Made by a program: the position numbers and the translations under genes | Origin: Xiphydria camelus | Lineage: Eukaryota > Arthropoda > Insecta > Hymenoptera > Xiphydriidae | Direction of reading: 5' to 3' | NCBI GenBank assembly: GCA_963678675.1 | Contig: OY783192.1 | Location: 20,597,674-20,661,673, forward strand | Length of the DNA: 64,000 nt | Shown: positions 1 through 10,166 of the stretch, piece by piece | Position numbering within the stretch: position 1 is the first letter of the stretch | Layout: every line of letters begins with the position of its first letter | The notes under the pieces: generated by a model | The model's database searches: none | Seen by the model: only the letters and a program-made list of their open reading frames with translations | What the model was told of the DNA's origin: nothing

Positions 1-388
1 GGTTGATATTATTGGATACCGTTTAGATTCTCGCGATTAGAGACCCGCGTGCGTAAATTTTAAATTTAAACTTGCATTTTCTGAGTAAAAGAGCGAAGAG
101 AGAAAACAAAATTTTCCCGACGTTTCTATGAGCTTCTATCCTCCTATTGAAAAAGAACTATAATCTAAAATGTGTCGCGCGAAATTACCTCGCAGGGAAA
201 GACTCATTTCCAAAAAAAGAAGAGAGATCTATTAATTTTGTTCTCCAGAGCTCTGTGACTCAGATAAAATTATAATCATGATTCAATCTCACGCGTGGAA
301 AGGAAGGCTACAATAGCCGTTCCTCGGAGCACAGTCCGACGCGAAAATGCTGCGACCTAGAGAACTTGAGCATCATCGAGTTCTTAAT

Positions 389-841
389 CTAGAACGAATC
401 ATCGAACGTCAATGTCGCGGTGGAATTTCTACTGTCCGGCGATTGTACTGCGATATATCGTTTCCGTAAGATCTCTTGAAGGTCGTTGCAAGAGCTATTT
501 TCTCGTTTGGCTCGCAAAGGTCTCCCACCCGGCGATCTGAAAAACACCTTTAAAAGCCCACTGTGAACAAAATCAATTCTTCGCAGCCACGACATTTTGA
601 CAATGCGAAACTCCTCTTTGTTCCTGGCGAATTAAAAGTTTACCGCGATAAAATTGTTTAATCGTACCTTGTGACGAGTTTCAATTTGACTTTGTCGATG
701 TTTTTCAGTATGTCGCCCATTGATTTCTGGGAGATCAGTGTCGGTTTATGCCGATCGACGAACTTGTAGTCCTGTAAACTAGCTCTCCTCGCGATGTTAG
801 GAGTCGTTGGAGGTTGCAGAGGTGGCGGCATATAATAATAA
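389..841 (-). CDS. Mitochondrial fission regulator (MTFR)-like gene, last two coding exons
   Basis: Minus strand. One exon runs from about 841 (preceded by an AG) to 668, ending CACAAG before the donor GTACGAT. The next runs from 536, after the acceptor TTTTTCAG, to the stop codon at 389-391. Joining them keeps frame (AG+A = Arg) and gives a proline-rich stretch (PPPLQPPTTP), then SMGDILKNIDKVKLKLVTR, then SPGGRPLRAK and LQEILRKRY. From memory this order matches the C-terminal part of MTFR1/MTFR2/FAM54 proteins: poly-Pro, then a 'DVLK..(N)KVKLR.V.RSPGG.P' block, then an 'I..ALKKKF' block. Those proteins promote mitochondrial fission. Upstream exons were not found: 842-1060 has open frames but no clear join. 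Without the splice, both pieces look like unrelated short frames. Transcript evidence would settle it. Confidence 0.6.
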
Positions 842-1181
842 CTAATTAAAAGTTTTAACATTATGATAAAAACGATTACCTACAGTAAGTAGCATTGATC
901 CCGAAGCAAGAAATCTTAAAGTTGGCAATAATTTCGTTGCTGGCTGAATTGCTGCATTTCTTTGCGACCTCGAAGCAATGCGATGTCGTATTTGTCCCAA
1001 TAATCTCTGACAGGTTTGTTTTTCCAGACGAAATCAAGTGAAGAATTCTACATCATTGTATTCTTCGAAATAGTCAACTCTGGAATAGTTTTGTATTAGA
1101 TATTGGTTATAAATTAGTAGGTATACGTATCCTTTATTTACTTACCGGGCACGTATTTTCCTAGGATTTCTCATTCTTTGT
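842..1181. other. Flank upstream of the MTFR-like exons
   Basis: Non-repetitive sequence that should hold upstream introns or exons of the minus-strand gene. On the minus strand 895-1035 stays open for more than 40 codons in two frames, and one of them ends at a possible donor (GTAG before GTAATCG). The gap from there to the next exon would be only about 40 bp, too short for a normal intron, so no exon is called. Confidence 0.3.
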
Positions 1182-1311
1182 AAGGGCCGGTTTTACCAAC
1201 AGGTATAAACGCGGTATAGCGCTATACTGAGAATAACCATAAGGCTTATTGCTGGTTATTCTCAGTATAACGCTATACCGCGTTTATACCGTGTTGGAAA
1301 AACCGGCCCTA
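1182..1311. repeat. Short palindromic MITE, AGGGCCGGTT termini
   Basis: An inverted repeat of about 55 bp on each side (AGGGCCGGTTTTACCAAC ... GTTGG.AAAACCGGCCCT) surrounds a ~20-bp centre. The arms contain the self-complementary GGTATAGCGCTATAC motif. A diverged half copy (right arm) lies at about 1565-1632. A differently filled element at 44343-44487 has the same first ten bases. Confidence 0.8.
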
Positions 1312-2242
1312 AGACGTCAATTTCATCATCAGATGATGATTCGAAAACTGGCACATCAATCAACTCCATTTCACTACTAATAACAATTATTACGATTCTG
1401 TCAAGGTTCTGATTCTGTCACGGAAGAATAAAGACGCAAACAAAAAGTTAGGTTATACCGAGGATAGCTAGCTTATCCAGCGCTGAAACACTGCCGGATA
1501 AGCTATCCCTGCATTCATTCCTAAGTTTATCCTATTCCAGACTTATACCATCGTGGTAAAACGCTTGCGTACTCGTTATTCTCAGTATAGCGCTATACGG
1601 CGTTTATACCGTGTTGGTAAAACCGGCCCTTAAAGTATCAATTTTATTGAAAAAAACTTTAAATGAATTTTATTTCAAATTTTATGCGCTACAAATTTGA
1701 TTACCATAATTTTTATGTATCATCAACCGTCAACTATTTATTTAGCAATAACCATTTTTGAAAAAGTTTGGCGCGCTGTAAAAAAAATCTATGCACTGTA
1801 CATAAAAAACTTCAAACGAAAGTTGTAGGAAATGTTATTATTTACAAAAATAGTCTCTGCTATTTTTGTCGTACGATGCACGGTTCACGAGATATTTAAT
1901 AAAACGCGTTTTCCAAGATGGCGGCTATAGCGGCACCCCCCGCACACCGAAATCCTGACATTTTCCACTCAGGGGACACCCCCCCCCCCCCCACTATCCT
2001 AAAAGAAATTCGGCGGTCGCACTCATTGTTTTACGAACCTACTATTTTGTCCCCATTGACTGGCCTATTTGGCACGCAGGGCCGCTTCTAGATGATGAGA
2101 CGCCTTCGTGCTTAGCGCCCTTTTCTAGAGAAGGTACGAGGTCTTTTGGCGCCCTATGGCTAGTTCGCCTTCGTGCGTGGCACGAAATGGCCTGCCGTTA
2201 GACGCGGCCCTGTTGGCACGGCCGACTTTTTCCGAATTTCAG
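1312..2242. other. Non-coding stretch with MITE half copy and poly-C tract
   Basis: No credible coding frame. It contains a diverged right half of the AGGGCCGGTT MITE (about 1565-1632) and a run of about 14 C at 1980-1993. The rest is AT-rich at first and moderately GC-rich after 2060, with no recognisable feature. Confidence 0.4.
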
Positions 2243-2383
2243 TGGGTGCTTTCCATTTATGACACAAGTCGACACACTTCTATTAGAACCACCAACTGAT
2301 CGGCAGGCTCCAGCAGAAAGAACCAATGGTTTAATTTTGTGTCGACTTGTGTCGACTCGTGTCAATTAAATGGAAAGCACCCA
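2243..2383. repeat. 141-bp MITE with TGGGTGCTTTCC termini
   Basis: Inverted termini TGGGTGCTTTCCATTTA and its complement are followed inward by GTGTCGAC-type motifs present on both arms, with a short non-palindromic core. It has no coding capacity, so it is a non-autonomous DNA element of unassigned superfamily. Confidence 0.75.
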
Positions 2384-2504
2384 GTGTAGTGCGAGGGGTT
2401 AGTTTTCGCCATGCACCTAACCTCAATTAGCGTTGTTCGACGCGAATCGATTAGCGATTGGTAGTGCAATTGTGTCGCAATAATTGTCGTCTACAGTGTT
2501 AACG

Positions 2505-2671
2505 GTGATAGAAAATTGTTCCTCATCAATTGTGATGCGGATGGTTCATATAGCATCGTAGAAGATGCAGAGGTCATTTACGACGAAACGCAGCTACCGA
2601 AAAATGGTGAAAATGTGTACTTCTTTTTCGGCAAAATGTGAAGTACGAAGGAACAGTAATCATGCGTTTAG
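2505..2671 (+). pseudogene. Exon-like fragment of an unidentified protein, frameshifted
   Basis: The plus frame from about 2510 reads LFLINCDADGSYSIVEDAEV, then a segment ending NVYFFFGKM. A one-base loss near 2640 causes a stop; the next frame resumes with KYEGTVIM. It ends at a good donor (TTAG before GTAAAC). The 'SYSIVEDAEVIYDE ... VYFFF.K.KYEGT' pattern recalls N-terminal regions of insect BEN-domain proteins; this is recall, not a search result. The acidic frame at 3205-3262 plus 9680-9889 may be the following exon of the same gene, now split by transposons. Loss of frame argues for a decayed copy. Confidence 0.35.
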
Positions 2672-2767
2672 GTAAACCTTTATACAATTCTTTATGTAAA
2701 ATGATAAACTCCTTCGCAATAATGCATGTGATAAACGGCTGAATGCTACGTAGTATGTATGTCGCAA

Positions 2768-3158
2768 GCGTATTGTGATACTACCAAAATCATGAAGAAC
2801 CTGACAATTTGACTGATAATTTTAGTCGTATTATAATACCTACATCTGCTTTTGCCTAGGCAAATAGCTTTTGTGGCTTCGCTCGCTTCGCCGATTCTAA
2901 CCGAACCTAAACTAATCTAATACATTAAAGTGTAAAGAAATTAGATTCAGTAAGAGGTTAGATTACGCTAGATTAGGCTAGAATCGGCGGAGCGGGCGAT
3001 AATCTAACCTTACCGAATCTAATTTATTTATATTTTAATGTGTTGGATTAGGTTAGGTTAGGTTAGAATCGGTGGAGCGAGCGAAGCCACAATAATACGC
3101 CTAAAATTTTCAGTCACATTGTCAGATCCTTCATGATTTCGGAAGTATTACAATACGC
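2768..3158. repeat. Palindromic MITE with internal TTAGG-like motif
   Basis: The left arm (2768-2830) is complementary to the right arm (about 3105-3158), around CGTATTGTGATACT..AAATCATGA. A second inner inverted pair is GTGGCTTCGCTCGCTTCG (2871) and its complement near 3077. Inside are (GGTTA)3-4 runs near 3048-3066. No coding capacity. It lies where an intron would separate the exon at 2505-2671 from the acidic frame near 3210. Confidence 0.65.
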
Positions 3159-3889
3159 CTAGGCGTACTGTAAAAAACCTAGGTGTATTATAATACGACT
3201 GATATTACAAAACCGAGAAGATAACAATTACAAATGAAGATGACTTTTCCACTACGACAGAGACCCAGGTAGCACACTGACGTTAGAATAACGTCTCAGA
3301 CGTCATTTTTTGGTCAGTATAGGGTTTCAGACGTCAGTTGTCGTAATATAAACGTCACAGGGACATCATATTTACGACGTACCTTGGACGTCAAAATTTA
3401 ACGTCTTTTTGATGGAACTTTTCCATCATTTTTAATGACGAACGAAACAGAAAAATTTCGGTCTCCTGCATATACAGTATGTCCTGTGGATAACGCAAGT
3501 ATTTGAATTTCCCCCACATTTGACTTTTGTAGTGCTTGGAACGGTGCTGTAAGTTAGAGTTGGCTTCAGAAGAGTGCGCTGCGTTCTTGCGTCCGTGTTT
3601 CCGCGAAACCTGTATGATTATTTCCCATCACTTCTACACATTATTTCCCGTGCACCTCACTTACAAAGCCCAATTGACGGGTGTGAGGGGGGGTTGAGCT
3701 TCCCCTGCCGGGCGCGTCCCTAGGTGGCGGATAAGGGGAATGGCCAATCTGATCAACGCCCCAGTGGCGCGAAAGGATCGGTTAACGGGAAAGATAAGCA
3801 CTTCCAATGGTGCATAAACCCACCAACGGGAGAGTGAAGGCTCTCGTCGTGGACCAAAAGCTCCCCCCAAACATAAGGTGTGAGCTACC

Positions 3890-4932
3890 GTGCTGAGATG
3901 TTGTATGGCGCAGGGGGTAAGATGCGTTCCCAAACGGTGCCTCCCAGATACCGGGCGCCCTCTGGGAGTAAATAGCCAAGCCCTGGGTGAACGGACCTCT
4001 CCCCAGGTGATACCGCTTATGTCTGACACTCGTGGGACAAAAATGGACCTGAATAAAAAAAGAAACGAAACTACGGAACAACCATCTGGGGCGGAAACGA
4101 ACCAGATGGGGGACGGAGAAAGGGACGGAAGACACAGGGTCGTCAAGCAGAGGTTGAGTGGAGCTGCGAGGCGACGACTGAATAAACAGACGCAAGGGGG
4201 GGTAAGGACTGAACAAGTCTGCACAACCCCTGGGACGGCGACAGATGGAGCTAGAGACGGAAGTGGGAGGGGGAATAAGAGATTTAACCCCGAACACCAT
4301 ACGCCTAGCCCCAGCACGACACAGACTGAGAAAAATACTCGGACTGAGACATACGCACAAAAGGCGACAAGAATGTTCAGGTGGGCCCTTGTACCAGAAG
4401 GGTACCCTGATAGACGACTGACGACGGACGAACTGACAGCGATCAAGAGGCTGCTTAAAGCCCAGATCCTGTCAATACCCGACGGCACATACCCATCTTC
4501 GAGGGGATGTGGGAAAGAGACGGTGCGGCCGTAATAGGGTGCACCGACGAAGAGACTGGGATGTGGTTGAAAAGCCCATTCCCAGAGAACAAGATAGGAA
4601 ACCTCATCCTCAACGTGGTCTCGACCGAGGAGCTCCCGAAGCGACACAGGGTAGTAGTCCACGTTGAGGATGAGGAAATGACAGCCTCGGAGGCAGTACA
4701 GTTTCTGGCAATACAGAATACGGGACTGGTCAAAGAGAACTGGACGATTGTCAAGGGCAGTGAAAGCAAGGGAGCTACTAGCGCCCACTTCGCTGCACTC
4801 GTCAATGATAAGGCGTTACGGGTCTTAGAAGCCTGTAACTTCAAACCTCACTGCGGGACTCAGAGAGCAACTGTGAAGTTGCTTGAGAAGAACCGCGGTG
4901 GGAATAAGGACAAAATTGAGAAAGACGGGTGA
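3890..4932 (+). pseudogene. LINE ORF1 (gag-like, DUF4780-type), one frameshift
   Basis: RNA-binding nucleocapsid-like protein of the LINE. The first part (3890-4534) has the basic block RLSGAARRRLNKQ, seen in LOA-clade ORF1 proteins, within a low-complexity Thr/Gly-rich region. Near 4500 the frame shifts by one base, and 4507-4932 continues with EGMWERDGAAVIGC, TEELPKRHRVVVHV, QNTGLVKENWTIV and KGATSAHFAALV. Those segments correspond to the G.L.V.C...WL, LPK..RV, QN.GL...W and D..S...L positions of DUF4780 (family knowledge). The true start is uncertain: M at 4022 (MSDTRGTK) is more plausible than the first M. Its stop overlaps the ORF2 start at 4929 by four bases (ATGA). Confidence 0.75.
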
Positions 4933-7900
4933 ACCCAGATATGGCTCACTCGACACTCAATGTTGTACAAATTAACTTGCATCATAGCAAAAGCGCCTCG
5001 GCCATATTGGTCAAGGAGCTAGCGAAGATGCACACAGGCATAGCATTAATCCAAGAACCGTGGGTGGTAAATGGTGCTATAAGAGGACTTGGAGGAAGCG
5101 GGAGCTTACTTTTCACGAACTCTGAGGATAAGATTAGAGCCTGCATTCTTGTAAAGGGAGTGCAGGCGGTTTTCATTCCACAACTGAGCTGCGGAGACCT
5201 GGCGGTAGCTAGGGTAAACCTGGCAGACAGGAGTGGAAGCAAACTAGAGTTTATCATAGGGTCACCATACTTGCCCTATGACTCAGCAGAACCTCCACCT
5301 ACAAGGGAACTCAAAAACCTAGTAAAAGAGGTGAGGAAAAGGAAGGGTGAACTCCTGGTGGGGTGCAACGCGAACTCCCATCATGTAGGATGGGGGAGCA
5401 CTAACACCAATGCTAGGGGAGAATCCCTTCACGAATACATCCTGGCATCAGATCTGTCTATACTGAACAGGGGAAATGAACCTACCTTCATGGACCGAAG
5501 GAGACATGAAGTGCTGGATATTACCCTATGTTCTGCGGGAGTACTGGATTGGGTGGGGGACTGGAGGGTTTCCAAAGAACCTTCAGGATCAGACCACAGC
5601 CAGGTGCTCCTTACGATAAAAGGGCATCGGGAGGGGGCCTCTAAAAGGAACCCTAAAAAGACAGACTGGGATAGGTACGTGAAGGAACTAAAACAGAGGA
5701 TCCAGGACGTACCTACCCGGTTCTGCAATAAGAATCAGCTCGAGGTGACGGCCGGACGTTTCGCAGAGGCGCTAAGACTGTCATACGAGGCTTGCAGTGT
5801 AGAAAATATCCCCAAGGGAACCAAAAAGGTCAACTGGTGGAATAACAAGCTGGCCTCAACTAGAGGTCTGTTAAGGAAAGCTTGGAATAAGGTCAAGAAC
5901 GCTAAAGACCTAACCAAGAAAGAAAAAGCACTGGAGGAGAGAAGATCCCTTCAGAGAAAATATAATAAAGAACTGGCACATGCTAGGAAAACAGGCTGGA
6001 GGAAATTCAGCAGCAGCATTGAGGAGTATGCTGAGGCCTCCAGACTAGTTAAAGTACTGGGGGGAAAGAACAACGCAAATGTGGGTTGTTTAATCAAACC
6101 AGACGGACAATATACTTGGAGCACGGAGGAAACTCTGGAGCTCCTGCTTGAGGGGCACTTTTCGGGCTTTGAAAGAACGAGAGAATGGAGGCAAGAGAGC
6201 AGGTGTGGGCAAAAAGCACCAAACTGGGCTCTTGCTGCTAAAATTGTATACCCTCAGGCGGTTGAATGGGCTGTTAGTACATTCAAACCACTGAAGTCAC
6301 CAGGTCCAGATGGCATCTACCCCCTAATGCTTCAAAGGGGTCTAGAAGTCATAATTGGACTATTAACTAAACTGCTTAGAGCTAGTGTTGCTCTTGGTAC
6401 AGCTCCAAGGGTCTGGGGAGAGGCAAGGATTGCCTTCATACCCAAACCCGGAAAAAACGGCTGTATTAAGCCAAGAGACTTCAGACCCATAAGCCTAACT
6501 TCCTTTGTGTTGAAAACCTTGGAAAGGCTTATGGATAGACACATTAAGAGTTCATACATAGCCGAACGACCTCTATCCCCTGCACAATATGCCTATAGGG
6601 AGGGCAGATCCACAGAGACTGCCCTACAGCACCTTGTGGCATGGGTGGGGGAACAGATAGAGGAAGGGGGCTATGCTATGGCACTCTTCATAGACATTGA
6701 AGGAGCGTTTGATCGCACCGGATACAATGTAATAACCGAGGCCATGTCTAGTAGAGGGATACCAGAAACACTAATAGACTGGACTCGGAGCATGTTGGCG
6801 AACAGATTGGTGATCGCGAAGAAAGATGATATAGAGGTAAGGGGGCGACCATCGGGAGGATGTCCGCAGGGAGGGGTTTTGTCACCTCTACTGTGGTGCC
6901 TCGTAGTGGACGAACTCTTAGAACTACTGAGGAGGGACGGATTCCTGGTCCATGGCTATGCAGATGATGCTGCGGTTGTGGTCAGGGGCAACTTCCTTAG
7001 TGTACTAAGGGACAGAATGAACTGTGCCGTACGAACAGTGGATGAATGGTGTAAAAAGACCAATCTCTCGGTGAACCCGGAGAAAGTGTCTGCCATGATA
7101 TTCACTAGAAAATACAAGGTGGAGTACCCGGTACCATTAAGGTTCAGGGGGACAAACATCGAGTATGTCAGAACACAAAAATACTTGGGTGTCGTCTTAG
7201 ACACCAAGTTGCATTGGAAAGAACATATCACATGCCAGATCGCGAAGGTATATGCCTCGCTATGGGCATGCAGAAGAGCAATGGGCAGAAACTGGGGCTT
7301 TAGTCCCAGGGTCTGTCTGTGGCTGTACAAAATGGTGTTACTGCCAAGATTACTGTATGCAGCAGTGATTTGGTGGCCAAGAGTAGGGAGATTCAGTGCG
7401 TATTCCTGAGGGCTGCAACAGGGGCGATGAGATCCACACCAACTGAGGCCCTAGAGGTGGCACTTGATGTGCTGCCTCTTGACCTTTTGATAAGAGAAAG
7501 AGCGAAACTCTCTGCATACAGGATGAACTGCCTTGGGGAGTGGACCAGGGCAAGGACAGCACACACCAGACTAGGCGTGCTTGATCAAGGATCTATGTCC
7601 TTGAGACAGGATAAGATAGCCAGGAAATACCAGATCAGGAAGGCCTTTGTGGTCTACCTACCTGAGAGGAATCACTGGGAAATTAGTAAGAGGACTCCGG
7701 GTCCCACAGTCAGGCACTGGTACACCGATGGGTCGGGGTACGGGGGTCGCTTTGGGGCGGGAGTCTTTGGACCTCAAGAAGACCTCAGGGTAAGTATCGC
7801 CCTGGGAGACAAAGCCACAGTGTTCCAGGCGGAAGTCTTGGCAATAAAACACTGCTGGAACTACTTGTAGAGCAGCGCACTGCGAACAAGTATATTTATA

Positions 7901-8535
7901 TTTGGTCTGACAGTCAAGCTGCTATAAAAGCACTCCACAGGACAAGCACAAATTCACAGATTGTGTGGGAGACTATGGAAGTGCTAGAGATTCTAGGGAA
8001 AACCAACAAGATTACTCTTGCTTGGGTCCCCGGACACACAGGAGTCCATGGTAACGAGATAGCGGACGTACTGGCGAAAGAGGGCACCAGAAAGGAGAAC
8101 CTCATGCCAGTGGGAGTCCCCTTTGCCATGGGCAGGTTAGAGATTAAGAGGAAATTCCACAGGGAGCATTTTCACCGGTGGACTAATCTAGGAACGGGCA
8201 GACAGGCGAGGAATCTAATGCCTCGCCTAGCACAAAAGAGAGCCAGGTTACTAGTGAACATGAACAGGATAAGCCTGAGCATTACAATCAGACTATTAAC
8301 TGGTCACGGAAAATTCAACTCACACTGCAGGAGACTAGGTCTATCGGAAACGGATAGATGTCGATACTGCAAAGTGGAGAGGGAAGATGCCCAGCATCTG
8401 CTGCTGGAATGTCCAGCACTAGGGGCTTATAGACACCGTCTGATAGGCGAGGCTTTTCCTAGCCTGGAAAAGGCTAGAGAGCTAGGGGTGGAATGGATAT
8501 GTGGACTGGCCAAAAAGGCCAAGATGCAAATCTAA
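4929..8535 (+). pseudogene. LINE ORF2: APE endonuclease, reverse transcriptase, RNase H, two frameshifts
   Basis: The polyprotein copies element RNA at a nicked chromosomal target. The endonuclease (about residues 8-230) shows VQINLHHSK, QEPWV, NANSHHVGWGS and GSDHSQVLL. The reverse transcriptase shows LKSPGPDGIYP, the FIPKPGK and FRPISLTSF blocks, FIDIEGAFD, GCPQGGVLSPLLW and the catalytic YADDAA box. The frame breaks near 7385 and continues at 7319-7870, which has the RNase H DGSGYGG and QAEVLAIK motifs. A second break near 7855 leads into IWSDSQAA and NEIADVLAKEG, so all four RNase H acidic residues (D, E, D, D) are present. The end (7963-8535) has a CCHC-like CRYC..ER.DAQHLLLECPAL finger. 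Apart from the two shifts the frames are long and free of stops, so the copy is fairly young. Confidence 0.88.
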
Positions 8536-9396
8536 GGTACACCCCTAATCACAGCGGGGCTACAATAAAACTATTAAGTTTTCGGTGACGTTCAGGGATG
8601 ATTAGCGTCCTAACCGCTTTTATTATTATTATTATTATTTACACATTATTTACCATTATTTTTACAAATTCAGTTAATTTCGAGGTTAGACGCTTCGATC
8701 TCCCGAATTGACATTTCCCGGGAAATCAGACATTTTACACTTTTCGCTCTCGAAACACGGCTCGTAAGAACGCAGCGCACTCTTCTGAAGCCAACTCTAA
8801 CTACAGCACCGTTCCAAGCACTACCAAAGTTAAATGTCAGGGAAATTCAAATACTTGCGTTTTTTATCCACGGGACATACTGTATAGGGACTTGAAAATT
8901 TATTTGTGAATAAATGGACAAAAATTGTAATTTGTTCAATTATTAAATAAATAAATAATTTCATTTCGAGTCTCCAGAGTATGTTGAGCAAGTTATAAAC
9001 TATACCTACTGTTTATTAAAAAGCACAGATTTTTAAAGTAAATGAAAGACAATCAATTAATGTAGGATGAATAAACATTCATATAATTATTTATTTATAA
9101 TTAATTAATTAATTATTTATATTTATTTATTTTTATTTATTTATTTATTATTTATTTCTTGCATTATTAATATCAATTTGCGTCTATGCAAGAATATTTA
9201 TCAAAAGATACAATCATAAATTTATAAAAATGTTGAGAAAAGGATAATACAATTATTATAAACTCTTATTTATTCAAGCTCTTTCTTTTTGACAGGAAAA
9301 GCAATCTACATTTATTCATCAAACTTCATATGAACACCAATAGTAATAATATTCTTAACCACAGGAGCGTGCAGCAGATGAAGACTCTAGGACACC

Positions 9397-9455
9397 GACC
9401 GATCAACGAAGTTAAGCAGCGAAAAGTGCGGACACCAGTTGGATGGGTGACCGCT
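9397..9455 (+). ncRNA. 5S rRNA-like segment (pseudogene or 5S-derived SINE part)
   Basis: CGACCGATCAACGAAGTTAA, GCAGCG, then a 16-base spacer and GTTGGATGGGTGACCGC match the conserved internal promoter region of 5S rRNA. Known 5S has CCGATCACCGAAGTTAAGC, then box C-like GGATGGGTGACC. The 5' third and 3' end of a complete 5S gene are not recognisable, so this is not a functional gene. 5S-derived SINEs (SINE3 type) carry exactly this part as a polymerase III promoter. It lies inside the right arm of the outer CCCAGGTAGC element. Confidence 0.6.
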
Positions 9456-9679
9456 CACGATGAAAAGATATACGTCAGGCCTAACCTTTTAGAACCGTCA
9501 TTTTTACGTCATCACAACGTACGGTAGAACGTCATTATGACGTGATTTTTCTGACGACGTGTGGATGTGCAATTATTAAGCCGTCTTTGCGACGTTAAAA
9601 TGACGTCATATTTTTCGTCATCTGACGGCAGAACTGACCTTCAAAAAACGTCATTTCGACGTTAGTGTGCTACCTGGGG

Positions 9680-9889
9680 AGGAGTGAGTCTAGCGAGGAA
9701 GCAGTAGAGGAAGACGACGCCACAAAAATTGATAACTTTTTTGGCAATGAAGATCAAGAAAATAAAAAGACTACCGATCCTATCAAGAAAGAAAGAGAAG
9801 ATAAAGATGACGCTGAAACACCAGCAGATGAGACGGATGACCAAATGTTTGTGAAAAATGGGACGGGTGAGAAAGTTAGTTATATTTGA
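9680..9889 (+). pseudogene. Acidic coding-like fragment downstream of the nested elements
   Basis: The frame reads RSESSEEAVEEDDATKID, then NFFGNEDQEN and further lysine/glutamate-rich residues, ending in a stop at 9887-9889; a possible donor (CGG before GTGAGAAAG) comes earlier. On the other side of the transposon nest, 3208-3262 reads KTEKITITNEDDFSTTTE in plus orientation, so the outer element seems to have landed in an acidic exon. It may belong with the exon fragment at 2505-2671. Only low-complexity similarity supports it; no family is recognised. Confidence 0.3.
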
Positions 9890-10166
9890 ATAACTAATTT
9901 AATGCAATACTTTTCGCAAGTATTTATATATCCATTATTTTTTATGTGTATTATCCACATAATTTCGGTGGAATAATGTACCAGACGATAATGGTAAACG
10001 TCACTATTATTGATTAAAGCCCCCAAATATCTTACTATTATTATTCATTTACTAAATATTATTTGATTCGATTGCGTTAATTCTACTTTTTGTTTAGATA
10101 TATACAGATTTAAATCCCTGAAAGTTTTTTAGTGTCGGATTTTTCAGTGATGCGACGTATTGCTAA
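9890..10166. other. Unremarkable AT-rich spacer
   Basis: No coding frame, repeat or RNA recognised between the acidic fragment and the ~562-bp tandem repeat. Confidence 0.4.

Larger units (their letters stand above)
3647..8640 (+). mobile_element. LOA-type non-LTR retrotransposon (LINE), nearly full length
   Basis: The target site ACACATTATTT is present at 3636-3646 and repeated at 8641-8651, so the element is exactly 3647-8640 (4994 bp). The 5' UTR is GC-rich, followed by ORF1 (DUF4780-like), ORF2 (endonuclease, reverse transcriptase, RNase H) and a TTATTATTATT 3' tail instead of poly(A). The intact palindrome at 12499-12893 shows the pre-insertion sequence. RNase H and the ORF1 type fit the LOA clade; I or R1 relatives are the alternatives. 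Several frameshifts make it inactive. Confidence 0.88.
3475..8882. mobile_element. Tc1/mariner-type foldback (CAGTATGTCC), interrupted by a LINE
   Basis: The termini CAGTATGTCC.GTGGATAACGC and their complement are each flanked by TA (3473-3474 and 8883-8884), the target duplication of Tc1/mariner elements. Without the LINE it would be about 400 bp and almost fully palindromic, like the intact copy at 12499-12893. It sits inside the outer CCCAGGTAGC element, so it inserted later than that one. Confidence 0.8.
3264..9678. mobile_element. Outer inverted-repeat element (CCCAGGTAGCACAC termini) carrying nested insertions
   Basis: The termini CCCAGGTAGCACACTGACGT (3264) and the complementary end at 9678 match, including the following GACGTT. 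The element's own sequence is 3264-3472 plus about 8885-9678, roughly 1 kb. Both arms are studded with ACGTC/GACGT motifs. The interior holds a TA-flanked foldback with a LINE inside it, plus a 5S-rRNA-like segment near 9397-9455. No transposase is visible, so it is non-autonomous. The flanks join an acidic coding-like frame on both sides. Confidence 0.7.

Noticed and set aside
3044..3068. Short GGTTAGGTTAGGTTA run as telomeric DNA
   Set aside because: Only three to four TTAGG units inside a MITE arm; not a telomere or a convincing interstitial telomere array.
3647..3760. HDV-like self-cleaving ribozyme at the LINE 5' end
   Set aside because: Some GC-rich pairing is possible, but I could not fold the required double pseudoknot by eye; a covariance-model search would decide.
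3661..4788. Long minus-strand open frame (375 codons) over the LINE 5' region
   Set aside because: It is antisense to the LINE ORF1, is Pro/Ser/Leu-rich from GC composition, and shows no family motif.
4982..7330. Several minus-strand frames opposite LINE ORF2
   Set aside because: Shadows of the sense endonuclease and reverse-transcriptase frame.
9330..9527. 65-codon plus-strand frame
   Set aside because: It runs through the 5S-rRNA-like segment; protein similarity is absent, whereas the nucleotide match to 5S is good.
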